From the NCBI RefSeq assembly GCF_004803695.1, contig NZ_CP039393.1, forward strand, positions 1,736,001 through 1,800,000: a stretch of DNA of 64,000 nt, given 5' to 3'. Below, piece after piece: positions 52,720 through 60,825 of this stretch (positions are counted from its first letter, which is position 1; each line of letters opens with the position of its first letter). The notes beneath the pieces were generated by a model. It did not search any database, was not told the DNA's origin, and saw only the letters and a program-made list of their open reading frames with translations. This stretch comes from Muribaculum gordoncarteri. GTDB lineage: Bacteria; Bacteroidota; Bacteroidia; Bacteroidales; Muribaculaceae. Both the position numbers and the translations under genes were made by a program.

Positions 52720-53511
52720 TTAATTTTGTTCGATTGATTTGGCCTCATTCCACAGTTCATCCATCTCGGCAAGCGTCATCTCCCTCAAGTTTCGTCCCGC
52801 CTTCTTGGCTGCCGCCTCAACATAGTTGAAACGCGAAATGAACTTCTGATTGGTGCGTTCAAGTGCATTCTCGGGATTCACGCCATAAAGACGCGCGGCA
52901 TTCACCAGGCTGAAAAACAGGTCGCCAAACTCAGCTTCCATGCGATCCTGCGACATGGCATCAATCTCCTTGGCCACCTCGCCTATCTCCTCGCGCACCT
53001 TGTCCCACACCTGGCTGCGCTCATCCCAGTCAAATCCCACATTGGAGGCCTTCTCCTGAATGCGGTCGGCCTTTATCATTGCGGGGAGCGACTTGGGCAC
53101 ACCGGCAAGTACGGTCTTGTTGCCGCCCTTCTCCTTAAGTTTTATCTGCTCCCAGTTCTGCTCAACATCATGCGAATCGTTGACCTTTGTGTCGCCAAAC
53201 ACATGAGGATGGCGGAATATAAGCTTGGCGTTAAGAGCCTCGGCCACATCGGCTATGTCGAAGTCGCCGCTCTCCTCGCCTATCTTGGAGTAAAACAGGA
53301 TGTGAAGAAGCACATCACCAAGCTCCTTCTTGATGTTGGCCTTATCGGAATTGAGCAAAGCCTCGCACAACTCGTAGACCTCCTCTATCGTATTCGGGCG
53401 CAGCGACTCATTGGTCTGTTTTCGGTCCCACGGACACTCCACCCTCAAAATGTCAAGAGTGTCAATGACTTTGCCAAGCGCCTCAATTTTTTCCTCTCTG
53501 GAATGTTTCAT
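52720..53511 (-). CDS. mazG: Nucleoside triphosphate pyrophosphohydrolase MazG
   Basis: This 263-residue protein has two MazG helical domains. The first is complete: ECPWDRKQTNESLRPNTIEE, EVYELCEALLNSD, KKELGDVLLHILFYSKIGEE. The second has EIGEVAKEIDA and EAEFGDLFFSLVNAARLYGV. It hydrolyses aberrant or alarmone nucleotides. It begins the operon and has a good promoter at 53530-53562. Confidence 0.96.
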   Translation of the reverse strand: MKHSREEKIEALGKVIDTLDILRVECPWDRKQTNESLRPNTIEEVYELCEALLNSDKANIKKELGDVLLHILFYSKIGEESGDFDIADVAEALNAKLIFRHPHVFGDTKVNDSHDVEQNWEQIKLKEKGGNKTVLAGVPKSLPAMIKADRIQEKASNVGFDWDERSQVWDKVREEIGEVAKEIDAMSQDRMEAEFGDLFFSLVNAARLYGVNPENALERTNQKFISRFNYVEAAAKKAGRNLREMTLAEMDELWNEAKSIEQN

Positions 53512-53529
53512 AACGTTGATTTATTGATG

Positions 53530-53562
53530 CAAAGATACGAATAAGTTGAGAGCAATGCCAAA
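53530..53562 (-). promoter_or_regulatory. Promoter of the mazG operon
   Basis: On the minus strand TTTG (53562-53559), a 21-bp spacer and TATCTTTG (53537-53530). Ahead of the divergent HAD gene TAACTTTG at 53678-53685 is a matching -7 box. Confidence 0.7.
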
Positions 53563-53713
53563 TTTATTTGAGCATTGCCGAACGTGAGTATCTAAGACGG
53601 AGTCAAATATACGAATAAAATTACCCACTCTCCGCACCAAATCCCACAAAATTATGTTATATAACAACAAAACGATGTAACTTTGCACCAAAATCACATT
53701 AATCTACAACGAC

Positions 53714-54499
53714 ATGAACAAAGCCCTGTTTTTTGACATAGACGGCACATTAGTAAGCTTCAAGACCCATGAAGTGCCCGAATCGACAATCGAGGCTCTG
53801 CAAAAAGCCCATGACCGAGGCAACAAGATATTCATATCGACCGGCCGTCCCTATCAGATAATCAACAATCTCGGCCCGCTGCAGCAGCGAGGTCTAATCG
53901 ACGGCTACATAACGATGAACGGTGCCTACTGCTTCATAGGCGACAATGTGCTGTATAAAAGCCCCATTCCGCAGGAAACGGTGAAAAACGTTGCCGAGAT
54001 AAGCCGACGCGAAGGATTCCCCACCATATTTGTAGGCGAAAAGAGCATTAAAGTGTGTCAGCCCGATGAAGAGGTGCGCAAGATATTCTACGAATTTCTG
54101 CATGTCGAAATTCTCCCTGTGGCGACATTCGATGAAGTGGTCGACATCGAAACCTATCAGATGACACCGTTCTTCACCGTTGATTTTGAGCCAAAGATAA
54201 AGCCCTATCTCAATCAATGCGAACTTAACCGCTGGTATCCTACATTTGTCGACATAACGGCCAAAGGCAACACAAAAGCCCACGGGATAAAGGTGATACT
54301 CGACTATCTGCACCTCAGCGTCGACGACGCAATGGCATTCGGCGACGGAGGCAACGACATTCCCATGCTCCTTGCCGCAGGCACAGGAATAGCCATGGGC
54401 AACTCCGACGACAAGGTGAAAGCCGCAGCCGATTATGTGACGACATCGGTCGACGATAACGGAATTGCCAATGCCCTGCAACGGTTTGGCCTAATATAG
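53714..54499 (+). CDS. Cof-type HAD phosphatase
   Basis: This 261-residue protein belongs to the Cof/YbjI HAD subfamily: motif I FFDIDGTLVSFKTHE, motif II IFISTGRPYQI, cap domain residues about 80-185, and motifs III-IV NTKAHGIKVILDYL and AFGDGGNDIPMLLAAG. Such enzymes dephosphorylate sugar phosphates or cofactors such as FMN. The last 30 codons lie in the 204-bp target repeat of IS copy 2, but the gene itself is whole. Confidence 0.93.
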   Translation: MNKALFFDIDGTLVSFKTHEVPESTIEALQKAHDRGNKIFISTGRPYQIINNLGPLQQRGLIDGYITMNGAYCFIGDNVLYKSPIPQETVKNVAEISRREGFPTIFVGEKSIKVCQPDEEVRKIFYEFLHVEILPVATFDEVVDIETYQMTPFFTVDFEPKIKPYLNQCELNRWYPTFVDITAKGNTKAHGIKVILDYLHLSVDDAMAFGDGGNDIPMLLAAGTGIAMGNSDDKVKAAADYVTTSVDDNGIANALQRFGLI

Positions 54500-54613
54500 C
54501 GTGAAATGTCGTCCATAAATGTTAACGTAACATAACTCGTTGCTCTTAAGCCCCAATCGTAGACAAATCGAGTCGAAAGACGACAATAAGATAGCATATT
54601 TGGAAAAAAATCA
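54410..54613. repeat. 204-bp target duplication, left copy (IS copy 2)
   Basis: From GACAAGG at 54410 to AAAAAAATCA at 54613 it recurs at 56639-56842, a constant offset of 2,229. It covers the end of the HAD gene and its downstream spacer. Confidence 0.93.
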
Positions 54614-56638
54614 CCCATCTTTTACAGTCCAAAAACGAGCAAACCCTTTTGTACATTGGCGTGAAGCCATGTGCAAAAGGGTCTATATATGTAGCACTGG
54701 AATGGGGTTATCTATATTTAACCTTTTTTAATATTAGCAATAATCTGTTTGATTTTCTGACGAGTAACAATCTCGGTGTCGAGTCTGAAGCCGGCTTTGG
54801 CATGTAGGTCATCGGTAAGATCATCCCGTGTGAAGTTAGGCTTGTAGCCTTCTCCCTTGACTATGTTCATAGTCATTGACCGTAGTTTCTCAATTATAGC
54901 GGAGGATGTGTATTTATAGTTCAGTTCCTTTTCCATTATTCTGAAGAGCAGTAGTGTGATAAAGCAGACAATGAAGTGGGCCCTTATGTGTTCCGCCGTC
55001 CAGACGAAGACGGGTCGACCCTTGAAGTCAGTCTTGATGACCCTGAAGGCATCCTCCGACTCCCAGCGGTTATGGTTCAGTTCGATGATTTTCGTCACAT
55101 TGTCAGACAGATCCGTACATATCGCATAGAAGCCGTCATATTTTTCTTCTTCTGATATGGCGTCAAGATTCAGGGAGACGGTTCTGAATACCGCAACCTC
55201 GCCGTCTTCTGTGGCGTAGGTCTCGGAAAGGAACCTGTCAGGGCTCTTATAAGATTTGGTCAATGTCCTGTTTCCACGTGCATTGCTGTCAGCCTTGTCA
55301 ATCTCGCGTTGACGCAGGAATCGGAGGTAGTCGCGGTATTTGTATGAAAATGTCACAATCAATCTTTGAGAGAACTTTGTCTTTTCATTGACAATCCAAC
55401 GCTCGCGATAAAAAGTGCGGTCTCCGTAATAACGGGCAGTATCGGCATCAGTCAGGTCAAACTCCAGTTCATCCTCGTCTGCATCCCGGTACCGCTTGTC
55501 TTTTTGTACCGTGTCGGACTTTACAAGTTTCCATCCTGTCGGTTCCAGACACCAGTCCCTGAGATTATCCTCCAGTTTCTTTATTGACTGCACCGTTATG
55601 AATGATCTTTCTGCTGTGGAGTTATATGACCGGTTGCCTTCAGAAGAGAGACCTCCGTCTGTACAGACTACAATCTTGCTGACCCCCATCTTCTCAACTA
55701 TAATCTTTTCAGTTGGAATCAAGGTAGTCTGTTCGTTGGCATTGCCGGGATTGATGCACATCGCAACCGGCATGCCGGAGTTGTCGATGAACATACCCAT
55801 CTGTACGATGGGGTTCGGTCGATGTTCCTTGGAGACTCCGTACTTGCGTATACGTTCATGAACGTTCCCTTTTTTGTCTGTCACATAGTCCGGATCGGCA
55901 GATTCTCTCTCGAAAAAATAGTTGGTGCAGTCATAGTACATGACGGTCGTATCCCGTTCGACAACCTTTGACGAATTAAGGAAAAGTCTCTTCTGGATGT
56001 ATTCACCGTGTCTGTCCAGGATATCCAGACTCCTGTAGATATGCTGTTTTTCTATATCAAAAGGCTCGATATAGCTTCCGCTCCTGCGATAATTACCTAG
56101 TTTTGAAGCCGGTCTCAAAAGCCGTTCGTAGACCATCAGCTCCAGAACTTTGTTGAAATCGAAGTCGAACTTATGTTTACGTGAGATTGCCTCGCATATC
56201 CTGTCCATCCCGACCTTATGGTACAGCCGTTTAAGAAACAGATATCCGCTCTCGCAACTCTGAGCCTCGCCTTTTTCAATAAGCTTTGTGGGCGACAGAC
56301 GTGATATTATCACCTGCCGGCCCTCCTTCTCCTGTGCCGTAAGCCTGGCGATATATCCCCTGGCCCATTCAACAGGATCTCTGTCTCCGCATCTCTGACG
56401 AACTTCCTCAAGCGTTCCAAGGCGCTCATGGATTCTTGAGGTACTTTTGCCGTTCTTGTCCCTGTATGCCTTCTGTACATAAAGGATGGAAGTCTTTTTT
56501 GTCTTGGTTATTTTCAGCTTCATATTATGCCGCCCTGCCGTTGATTGCTACACGGTGCTACAAAGATAGTAATAAAATTTGACACGTGCAAGCGTGCCAG
56601 CAAAAAAGATTCATGAAAATGCAACTGTCAAACTACCG
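54614..56638 (-). mobile_element. IS1634-family insertion sequence, copy 2 (2,025 bp)
   Basis: This is the inverted equivalent of 33839-35863, with the same length and ends (CCCATCTTTTACAGT at the left, complement of CGGTAGTTTGACAGT at the right). One coding difference (codon 56) was seen. It sits two bases before the -7 box of the GT5-like gene (56844-56851), which survives because the upstream sequence was duplicated. Confidence 0.94.
54718..56523 (-). CDS. IS1634-family DDE transposase, copy 2
   Basis: This 601-residue transposase carries the same motifs as the one at 33954 (YYDCTNYFFE, VVCTDGGLSSEGN, HNRWESEDAFRVIKTD). Residue 56 is Gly instead of Glu, from a single A-to-G change. It is intact. 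Two near-identical intact copies with unscarred duplications point to recent activity. Confidence 0.95.
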   Translation of the reverse strand: MKLKITKTKKTSILYVQKAYRDKNGKSTSRIHERLGTLEEVRQRCGDRDPVEWARGYIARLTAQEKEGRQVIISRLSPTKLIEKGEAQSCESGYLFLKRLYHKVGMDRICEAISRKHKFDFDFNKVLELMVYERLLRPASKLGNYRRSGSYIEPFDIEKQHIYRSLDILDRHGEYIQKRLFLNSSKVVERDTTVMYYDCTNYFFERESADPDYVTDKKGNVHERIRKYGVSKEHRPNPIVQMGMFIDNSGMPVAMCINPGNANEQTTLIPTEKIIVEKMGVSKIVVCTDGGLSSEGNRSYNSTAERSFITVQSIKKLEDNLRDWCLEPTGWKLVKSDTVQKDKRYRDADEDELEFDLTDADTARYYGDRTFYRERWIVNEKTKFSQRLIVTFSYKYRDYLRFLRQREIDKADSNARGNRTLTKSYKSPDRFLSETYATEDGEVAVFRTVSLNLDAISEEEKYDGFYAICTDLSDNVTKIIELNHNRWESEDAFRVIKTDFKGRPVFVWTAEHIRAHFIVCFITLLLFRIMEKELNYKYTSSAIIEKLRSMTMNIVKGEGYKPNFTRDDLTDDLHAKAGFRLDTEIVTRQKIKQIIANIKKG

Positions 56639-56728
56639 GACAAGGTGAAAGCCGCAGCCGATTATGTGACGACATCGGTCGACGATAACGGAATTGCCAA
56701 TGCCCTGCAACGGTTTGGCCTAATATAG
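56639..56728 (+). pseudogene. HAD gene 3' fragment right of IS copy 2
   Basis: This repeats the final 30 codons, including the stop, of the HAD gene at 53714-54499. It has no start of its own and is a by-product of the target duplication. Confidence 0.9.
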
Positions 56729-56842
56729 CGTGAAATGTCGTCCATAAATGTTAACGTAACATAACTCGTTGCTCTTAAGCCCCAATCGTAGACAAATCGA
56801 GTCGAAAGACGACAATAAGATAGCATATTTGGAAAAAAATCA
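56639..56842. repeat. 204-bp target duplication, right copy (IS copy 2)
   Basis: Copy of 54410-54613. It carries the last codons of the HAD gene (through 56728) as a dead fragment and the natural upstream flank of the GT5-like gene. Confidence 0.93.
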
Positions 56843-56881
56843 TTATCTTTGCACACAATTCTATAGTCAATCTTAAAATTA

Positions 56882-57691
56882 ATGGATATCAACAAGGTTC
56901 TATACATTTCTCAGGAAATCACGCCTTACCTACCCAGCACTCCCATGTCGGAGATTTCCCAGAAGTTGCCGCAAGGCATACAGGAACGCGGCTCGGAAGT
57001 GCGCACATTCATGCCTAAATACGGGTGCATAAAGGAGCGTCGCAATCAACTCCATGAGGTGATTCGACTTTCAGGAATGAACATAATCATCGACGACTCC
57101 GACCATCCCCTCATCATAAAAGTCGCCACGCTTCAACCGGCCAGAATGCAGGTCTACTTCATCGACAACGAGGATTACTTCCTGCGCGGACAATCGTCCA
57201 AGGACCTTGAAATAAGGCTGACTCCCGAGGACAACGACGAGCGCATCATGTTCTACGTAAGAGGCGTGGTCGAAACCGTAAAGAAACTGCGTTGGGATCC
57301 CACGTTGGTTCATGCTTCGGGATGGGTATCGGCTCTCGCTCCCATATACTTGAAGCGAGTTTATTCCGACGACCCGTCGTTCCGCAACTCCAAGGTGGTC
57401 TACTCGGTGTTTGACGACAAATTTGACGGAACGCTCGACCCCCGCATGGTGGAAAAGCTGAAGATGGAAGGCTTCACCGACGAAGACCTGAAATCGATAT
57501 CCTCGGCTCCGGTCGACTACGTGGCCTTGAACAAGCTGGCTATTGACTATTCCGACGGTGTGATTCAGGCATCGCCCGAAATTGATTCCGAGATATTGAG
57601 CTACATCAAGGAATCGGGCAAGCCGTTCCTCCCCTATCCCGGCGAAACGGAATATATCGACAAGTACGCCGAATTCTACAATTCGCTCTAA
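56882..57691 (+). CDS. Glycogen/starch synthase N-terminal domain protein (GT5-like, single domain)
   Basis: This 269-residue protein matches the N-terminal half of GT5 glycogen synthase: KVLYISQEITPYLPSTPMSE, GSEVRTFMPKYGCIKERRNQ, VHASGWVSALAPIYLKRVY, VDYVALNKLAIDYSDGVIQA. The C-terminal half with the ADP-glucose site is absent, and full enzymes are about 470 residues, so it may not be a synthase on its own. The usual KxGGL loop is replaced by TPMSEISQKLP. The -7 box is TATCTTTG at 56844-56851. It is followed by a DUF4270 lipoprotein gene 26 bp away, a neighbour pair seen in Bacteroidetes. Confidence 0.82.
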   Translation: MDINKVLYISQEITPYLPSTPMSEISQKLPQGIQERGSEVRTFMPKYGCIKERRNQLHEVIRLSGMNIIIDDSDHPLIIKVATLQPARMQVYFIDNEDYFLRGQSSKDLEIRLTPEDNDERIMFYVRGVVETVKKLRWDPTLVHASGWVSALAPIYLKRVYSDDPSFRNSKVVYSVFDDKFDGTLDPRMVEKLKMEGFTDEDLKSISSAPVDYVALNKLAIDYSDGVIQASPEIDSEILSYIKESGKPFLPYPGETEYIDKYAEFYNSL

Positions 57692-57717
57692 TTACTTTAA
57701 GCAGTACACAATTCACA

Positions 57718-59088
57718 ATGAAAATAAAGAACCTATTCATTGTCACGCTGATTGCTCTCGGAGTCATCAGCTGTAATGAAGACAGCACTATAGGCTCATC
57801 GATTGTCAATGACGAGCTTGCTGTAGTAATCGACTCCACATTTACTGTAACGGGTCATTCGGTGCCCAATGCAAAGATTCAATCACGCACCGATGTACAA
57901 CTTCTCGGAATAATCGACGCAAAAGGCTACGGACATCTGTCAAGCGAATTTGTAACACAATTCATGCCTTCCAACGCGCTTGACACAGTAGGTGTAACCG
58001 TAAACGACATCGACTCACTGATGCTCGGCATGGTCATGAGCGAAGGCCAGTATGTAGGCGACTCCATCGTGCCGATGGGAATCGATGTCTACCGCCTCAA
58101 ACGCGCTCTACCCTATCCCATATTCAGTAATTTCAATCCCGAGGACTACTATTCGCCCGATGACCTCATAGCGTCAAAAATCTATAACGCTACCCGACTT
58201 GGAATGCCCGATTCGATAGCCAAAGTCTACCGCAATAACAAGCAGGTGCCTGTCGAGGTCAAGCTCCCCGTCGAGCTCGGACGCGAATTTTTCAAAAAAT
58301 ACAAGGAAAGCCCTGAAACATTCAACGATCCCGAACGATTTGCCGAGTGGTTCCCCGGACTTTACATCAAAAACAGCTACGGCACAGGTCGTGTGATGCG
58401 ATTCTACAACACATCATTGGCATTGCACTACACCAAGCACATAACCGCCGACTCCACCACCCACATGCGCAAGGCAATAATGGCCGTAACGCCCGAGGTT
58501 GTAAACAACAACAACATGGAGCTTTCGATAAGCCCTCAGATAAAGTCACTCGCACAAACAACTCCCATAGTCATGGCTCCCCTCGGCTACAACACCGAAG
58601 TGACCCTGCCGGCTCAGGACCTGCTCAACCGCTTCCGCTCGCAATCGGGCGACTACACCGTGGTCAACGCAATGACATTTGAGGTTCCTGCCGAAACCAT
58701 CGAGAACGACTACGACATCAAGGCTCCCAACTATATGCTGCTTGTAAGGAAGGACAAGTTGACCGATTTCTTCGCCACGACCCAAATCAACGACGATGTA
58801 ACTTCGTTCTACGCCATCTACAACACAGCACGCAAGTCCTATACATTCTCTGCAATGCGCGGCTATTTCACCGACCTGCTTAAGAAGGACAAAATAACGG
58901 CTACCGACTGCGAGTTTGTGCTCGTCCCCGTCAATCTTAATGTCGAATATGTGCAATCGGGCTACAACACCAATGAAGCCGTTGTAGTGGCAATTGTCCC
59001 CTATGTCGACACTCCCGCAATGGTAAAATTTGACCTCGACAAAGCAAAAATTAAGCTCACATATAGCAAGCAAACGATAAATAATTAG
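57718..59088 (+). CDS. DUF4270 lipoprotein
   Basis: This 456-residue protein has a lipoprotein signal (IALGVISC) and the DUF4270 layout: SSIVNDELAVVIDSTFTVTG, LLGIIDAKGYGHLSSEFVTQ, DSIVPMGIDVYRLKRALPYP, then a C-terminal region ending in VKFDLDKAKIKLTYSKQ. DUF4270 proteins are Bacteroidetes-specific, exported and of unknown function. It follows the GT5-like gene, probably in one transcript. Confidence 0.88.
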   Translation: MKIKNLFIVTLIALGVISCNEDSTIGSSIVNDELAVVIDSTFTVTGHSVPNAKIQSRTDVQLLGIIDAKGYGHLSSEFVTQFMPSNALDTVGVTVNDIDSLMLGMVMSEGQYVGDSIVPMGIDVYRLKRALPYPIFSNFNPEDYYSPDDLIASKIYNATRLGMPDSIAKVYRNNKQVPVEVKLPVELGREFFKKYKESPETFNDPERFAEWFPGLYIKNSYGTGRVMRFYNTSLALHYTKHITADSTTHMRKAIMAVTPEVVNNNNMELSISPQIKSLAQTTPIVMAPLGYNTEVTLPAQDLLNRFRSQSGDYTVVNAMTFEVPAETIENDYDIKAPNYMLLVRKDKLTDFFATTQINDDVTSFYAIYNTARKSYTFSAMRGYFTDLLKKDKITATDCEFVLVPVNLNVEYVQSGYNTNEAVVVAIVPYVDTPAMVKFDLDKAKIKLTYSKQTINN

Positions 59089-59109
59089 TATCTTTGCACT
59101 CGCAAACAA

Positions 59110-59183
59110 GCCACAATAGCTCAGTTGGTAGAGCATTTCATTCGTAACGAAAAGGTTCGTGGGTTCGAGCCCCACTTGTGGCT
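59110..59183 (+). tRNA. tRNA-Thr (anticodon CGT)
   Basis: The 74-nt cloverleaf has acceptor GCCACAA/TTGTGGC, anticodon loop TTCGTAA (CGT) and T-loop TTCGAGC. The anticodon stem TTTCA/CGAAA has an A-C mismatch at its closing pair and the variable loop has six bases rather than five. A -7-like TATCTTTG lies at 59089-59096. The gene borders a mobilizable element. Confidence 0.92.
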
Positions 59184-59188
59184 CATAG

Positions 59189-59221
59189 AATAGCTGATAA
59201 TCGTTTGATTATCAGCTATTT
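59189..59221 (+). terminator. Hairpin after tRNA-Thr
   Basis: A perfect 14-bp stem (59189-59202 with 59207-59220) with a GTTT loop begins six bases after the tRNA. Confidence 0.9.
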
Positions 59222-59231
59222 CTGTAAATTT

Positions 59232-59253
59232 GGGTAGCCAAAGGGTAGCCAAA
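59232..59253. repeat. Tandem 11-bp repeat after tRNA-Thr (possible integrase arm site)
   Basis: GGGTAGCCAAA occurs twice in tandem (59232-59242, 59243-59253), 49 bp after the tRNA. Position and 11-bp period resemble the repeat after tRNA-Leu (28803). Confidence 0.5.
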
Positions 59254-59347
59254 ACAACAAAAAGGTGTACTGTTGAAGAGAACCAAAGAGAACTCATGCT
59301 GTTCTAATTCTAAGGACAAATTGCAATTTTCCTCAAACACATCCCCC

Positions 59348-59956
59348 ATGATAAACGAGCTTGTTCAAAACCTCATTGCCATCAATAAATGCACCGAAGG
59401 ACAAGTAATGTCCTTTGAGAACGCATTGTCCATCGTGAAACTTTACGATGAGATGCCGGAACCGAATAATCTGATTGATGAAGCGGAGGAGATGGCTGCA
59501 TCCGATATTGATGCTCTGGAAAAGTCCGTCATCAAACTCAAAGAGGAATCAGAACGATTTTTGTGTGTCGGTATGCCAATGCTGAAGGAGGTTGATTTCA
59601 AGGCTATCGCACAAAATTATTCACGCACCTTTTATAATAAGTTTCATAAAGCAGAGAAAGAGTTGACAGCATATTGGAGAGAATACTGCCAGTTCAATAA
59701 CCGACTTGACTATCTGGATTTTGATTCCCGGGAATACATAGAAACAGAAAAACTTTGCGAGAAAGCCAAAGCAGAACATGATGAACGGCAAAGGGTGGTT
59801 CGGGAGTTATATGCCGAATATGAACAGGCAAACAAAGATAGCTCACATGTATTCCGGTTCAGAGCTGACTTTCTGGGAACTGTCATTTCCCGATATAAAG
59901 ACATAGCAACTGCGATACTTGCAGACATCAAACGAATCAAGGAGGGCGGTTCATGA
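59348..59956 (+). CDS. Unknown coiled-coil protein, first gene of the mobilizable element
   Basis: From ATG 59348 the protein has 202 residues (a TTG at 59273 would add 25). It is mostly helical and charged: MINELVQNLIAINKCTEGQV, AEKELTAYWREYCQFNNRLD, ETEKLCEKAKAEHDERQRVV, RELYAEYEQANKDSSHVF. Heptad-like spacing in the last third suggests a coiled coil. No known family was recognised. It overlaps the next gene by 4 bp, so both act together. Confidence 0.65.
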   Translation: MINELVQNLIAINKCTEGQVMSFENALSIVKLYDEMPEPNNLIDEAEEMAASDIDALEKSVIKLKEESERFLCVGMPMLKEVDFKAIAQNYSRTFYNKFHKAEKELTAYWREYCQFNNRLDYLDFDSREYIETEKLCEKAKAEHDERQRVVRELYAEYEQANKDSSHVFRFRADFLGTVISRYKDIATAILADIKRIKEGGS

Positions 59957-60363
59957 GGAAGATTTTGATGAAAGATGCCGAGCAGTTTCGCGATACTGTA
60001 TCGGCGAAGCTCTGCAACTGCCTTTATGAAGCCTGCAACGAGGTACTGTTTGAATTTACTACTCCCATAATGTTCAGTTTCTACATGAACATTAGATCTG
60101 AACAAGATTTCTTCCAGCCTATAAAATTCAAGCAGCTTCATATATGTTATATGGTGTATGCTGTGGAGAAATTAATCTCCCCATCTGCACTTGGAAAGGA
60201 ATGGTCATCGCTGTTCCTGAAACGCAGCGGCATAAGTCAGCCCTATTATAAAAGTCATCGGCTCGATGACGCAAGAAGCGATGTCCCGGCTAACATAGAA
60301 TTTCGTGAAAATATAAACAACGCCATCAAAAACTGGGAAGAGATGAGACGTGCCCCACGTTAA
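59953..60363 (+). CDS. Unknown protein, second gene of the mobilizable element
   Basis: This 136-residue protein (DAEQFRDTVSAKLCNCLYEA, FSFYMNIRSEQDFFQPIKFK, GKEWSSLFLKRSGISQPYYK) has no recognised motif, signal or membrane span. It is translationally coupled to the coiled-coil protein at 59348. It could be cargo, a regulator or part of an element-maintenance pair; nothing in the sequence decides this. Confidence 0.65.
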   Translation: MRKILMKDAEQFRDTVSAKLCNCLYEACNEVLFEFTTPIMFSFYMNIRSEQDFFQPIKFKQLHICYMVYAVEKLISPSALGKEWSSLFLKRSGISQPYYKSHRLDDARSDVPANIEFRENINNAIKNWEEMRRAPR

Positions 60364-60404
60364 TCACAATTTCAACACAACAGAATTCGATTTTCAGGAC
60401 TCAC

Positions 60405-60442
60405 AACGCGCTATATCGCTGTATCCCAGCATATAGTGCGTT
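60405..60442. repeat. Long hairpin between the unknown pair and the excisionase-like gene
   Basis: Arms 60405-60421 and 60427-60442 pair over 16 bp with one G-T pair and a single bulge, around the loop TATCC. No T-tract follows, so it may be a DNA-level structure or a terminator for the unknown pair. Confidence 0.6.
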
Positions 60443-60459
60443 TGCATTATTTATATTTC

Positions 60460-60506
60460 GACACAATGTGCTCACATGGTGTCACTTTGGATAGGCGGTA
60501 ACTTTG
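60460..60506 (+). promoter_or_regulatory. Near-perfect palindrome and -7 box before the excisionase-like gene
   Basis: GACACAATGTG (60460-60470) and CACATGGTGTC (60473-60483) are inverted repeats with one mismatch and a 2-bp centre. TAACTTTG at 60499-60506 is a -7 box. The dyad could bind a regulator of the element's transfer or excision. Confidence 0.5.
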
Positions 60507-60588
60507 CATCGGAAACGAAAGGTACTCAATGCATGCCAAGAGTACCCGGGTATTTCCAAAAGTATCTACGAAAATCTGACACTACAAT

Positions 60589-60825
60589 ATGCAAAGAAAA
60601 CTTCTCACCTCTAAGGAAGCTGCACAGTATCTTGGCATCTCGCTATCCTTTCTCCGTAAGATGATGATGAACCGCATCATCCCCATGTACAAGCCTAACG
60701 GCAAACTCTGTTACTTTGATCCTGCAGACCTCGACGCCTATCTTACCAGTGTCCGCATTTCCTCTCAAGATGAAATCAGGGAGCGCGCTAACGAATATCT
60801 ACGCAAGTCTGGCAATCATGTCTAA
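60589..60825 (+). CDS. Excisionase-like helix-turn-helix protein
   Basis: This 78-residue protein is a MerR-like HTH_17/excisionase domain: LLTSKEAAQYLGISLSFLRK, MMMNRIIPMYKPNGKLCYFD, PADLDAYLTSVR. Such proteins bend DNA during excision or control element genes. It overlaps the next gene by 8 bp. Confidence 0.88.
   Translation: MQRKLLTSKEAAQYLGISLSFLRKMMMNRIIPMYKPNGKLCYFDPADLDAYLTSVRISSQDEIRERANEYLRKSGNHV

Noticed and set aside
53552-53578. Hairpin GCAATGC/GCATTGC between mazG and the HAD gene
   Set aside because: Only 7 bp with a 13-base loop, overlapping the mazG promoter; too weak to call.
33839-56638. Composite transposon made of the two IS copies
   Set aside because: Each IS has its own private target duplication (489 bp and 204 bp), so they inserted independently, and the DNA between is core genes.
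60476-60664. 62-codon open frame on the + strand
   Set aside because: It overlaps the excisionase-like gene in another frame and the regulatory palindrome, with no motif.
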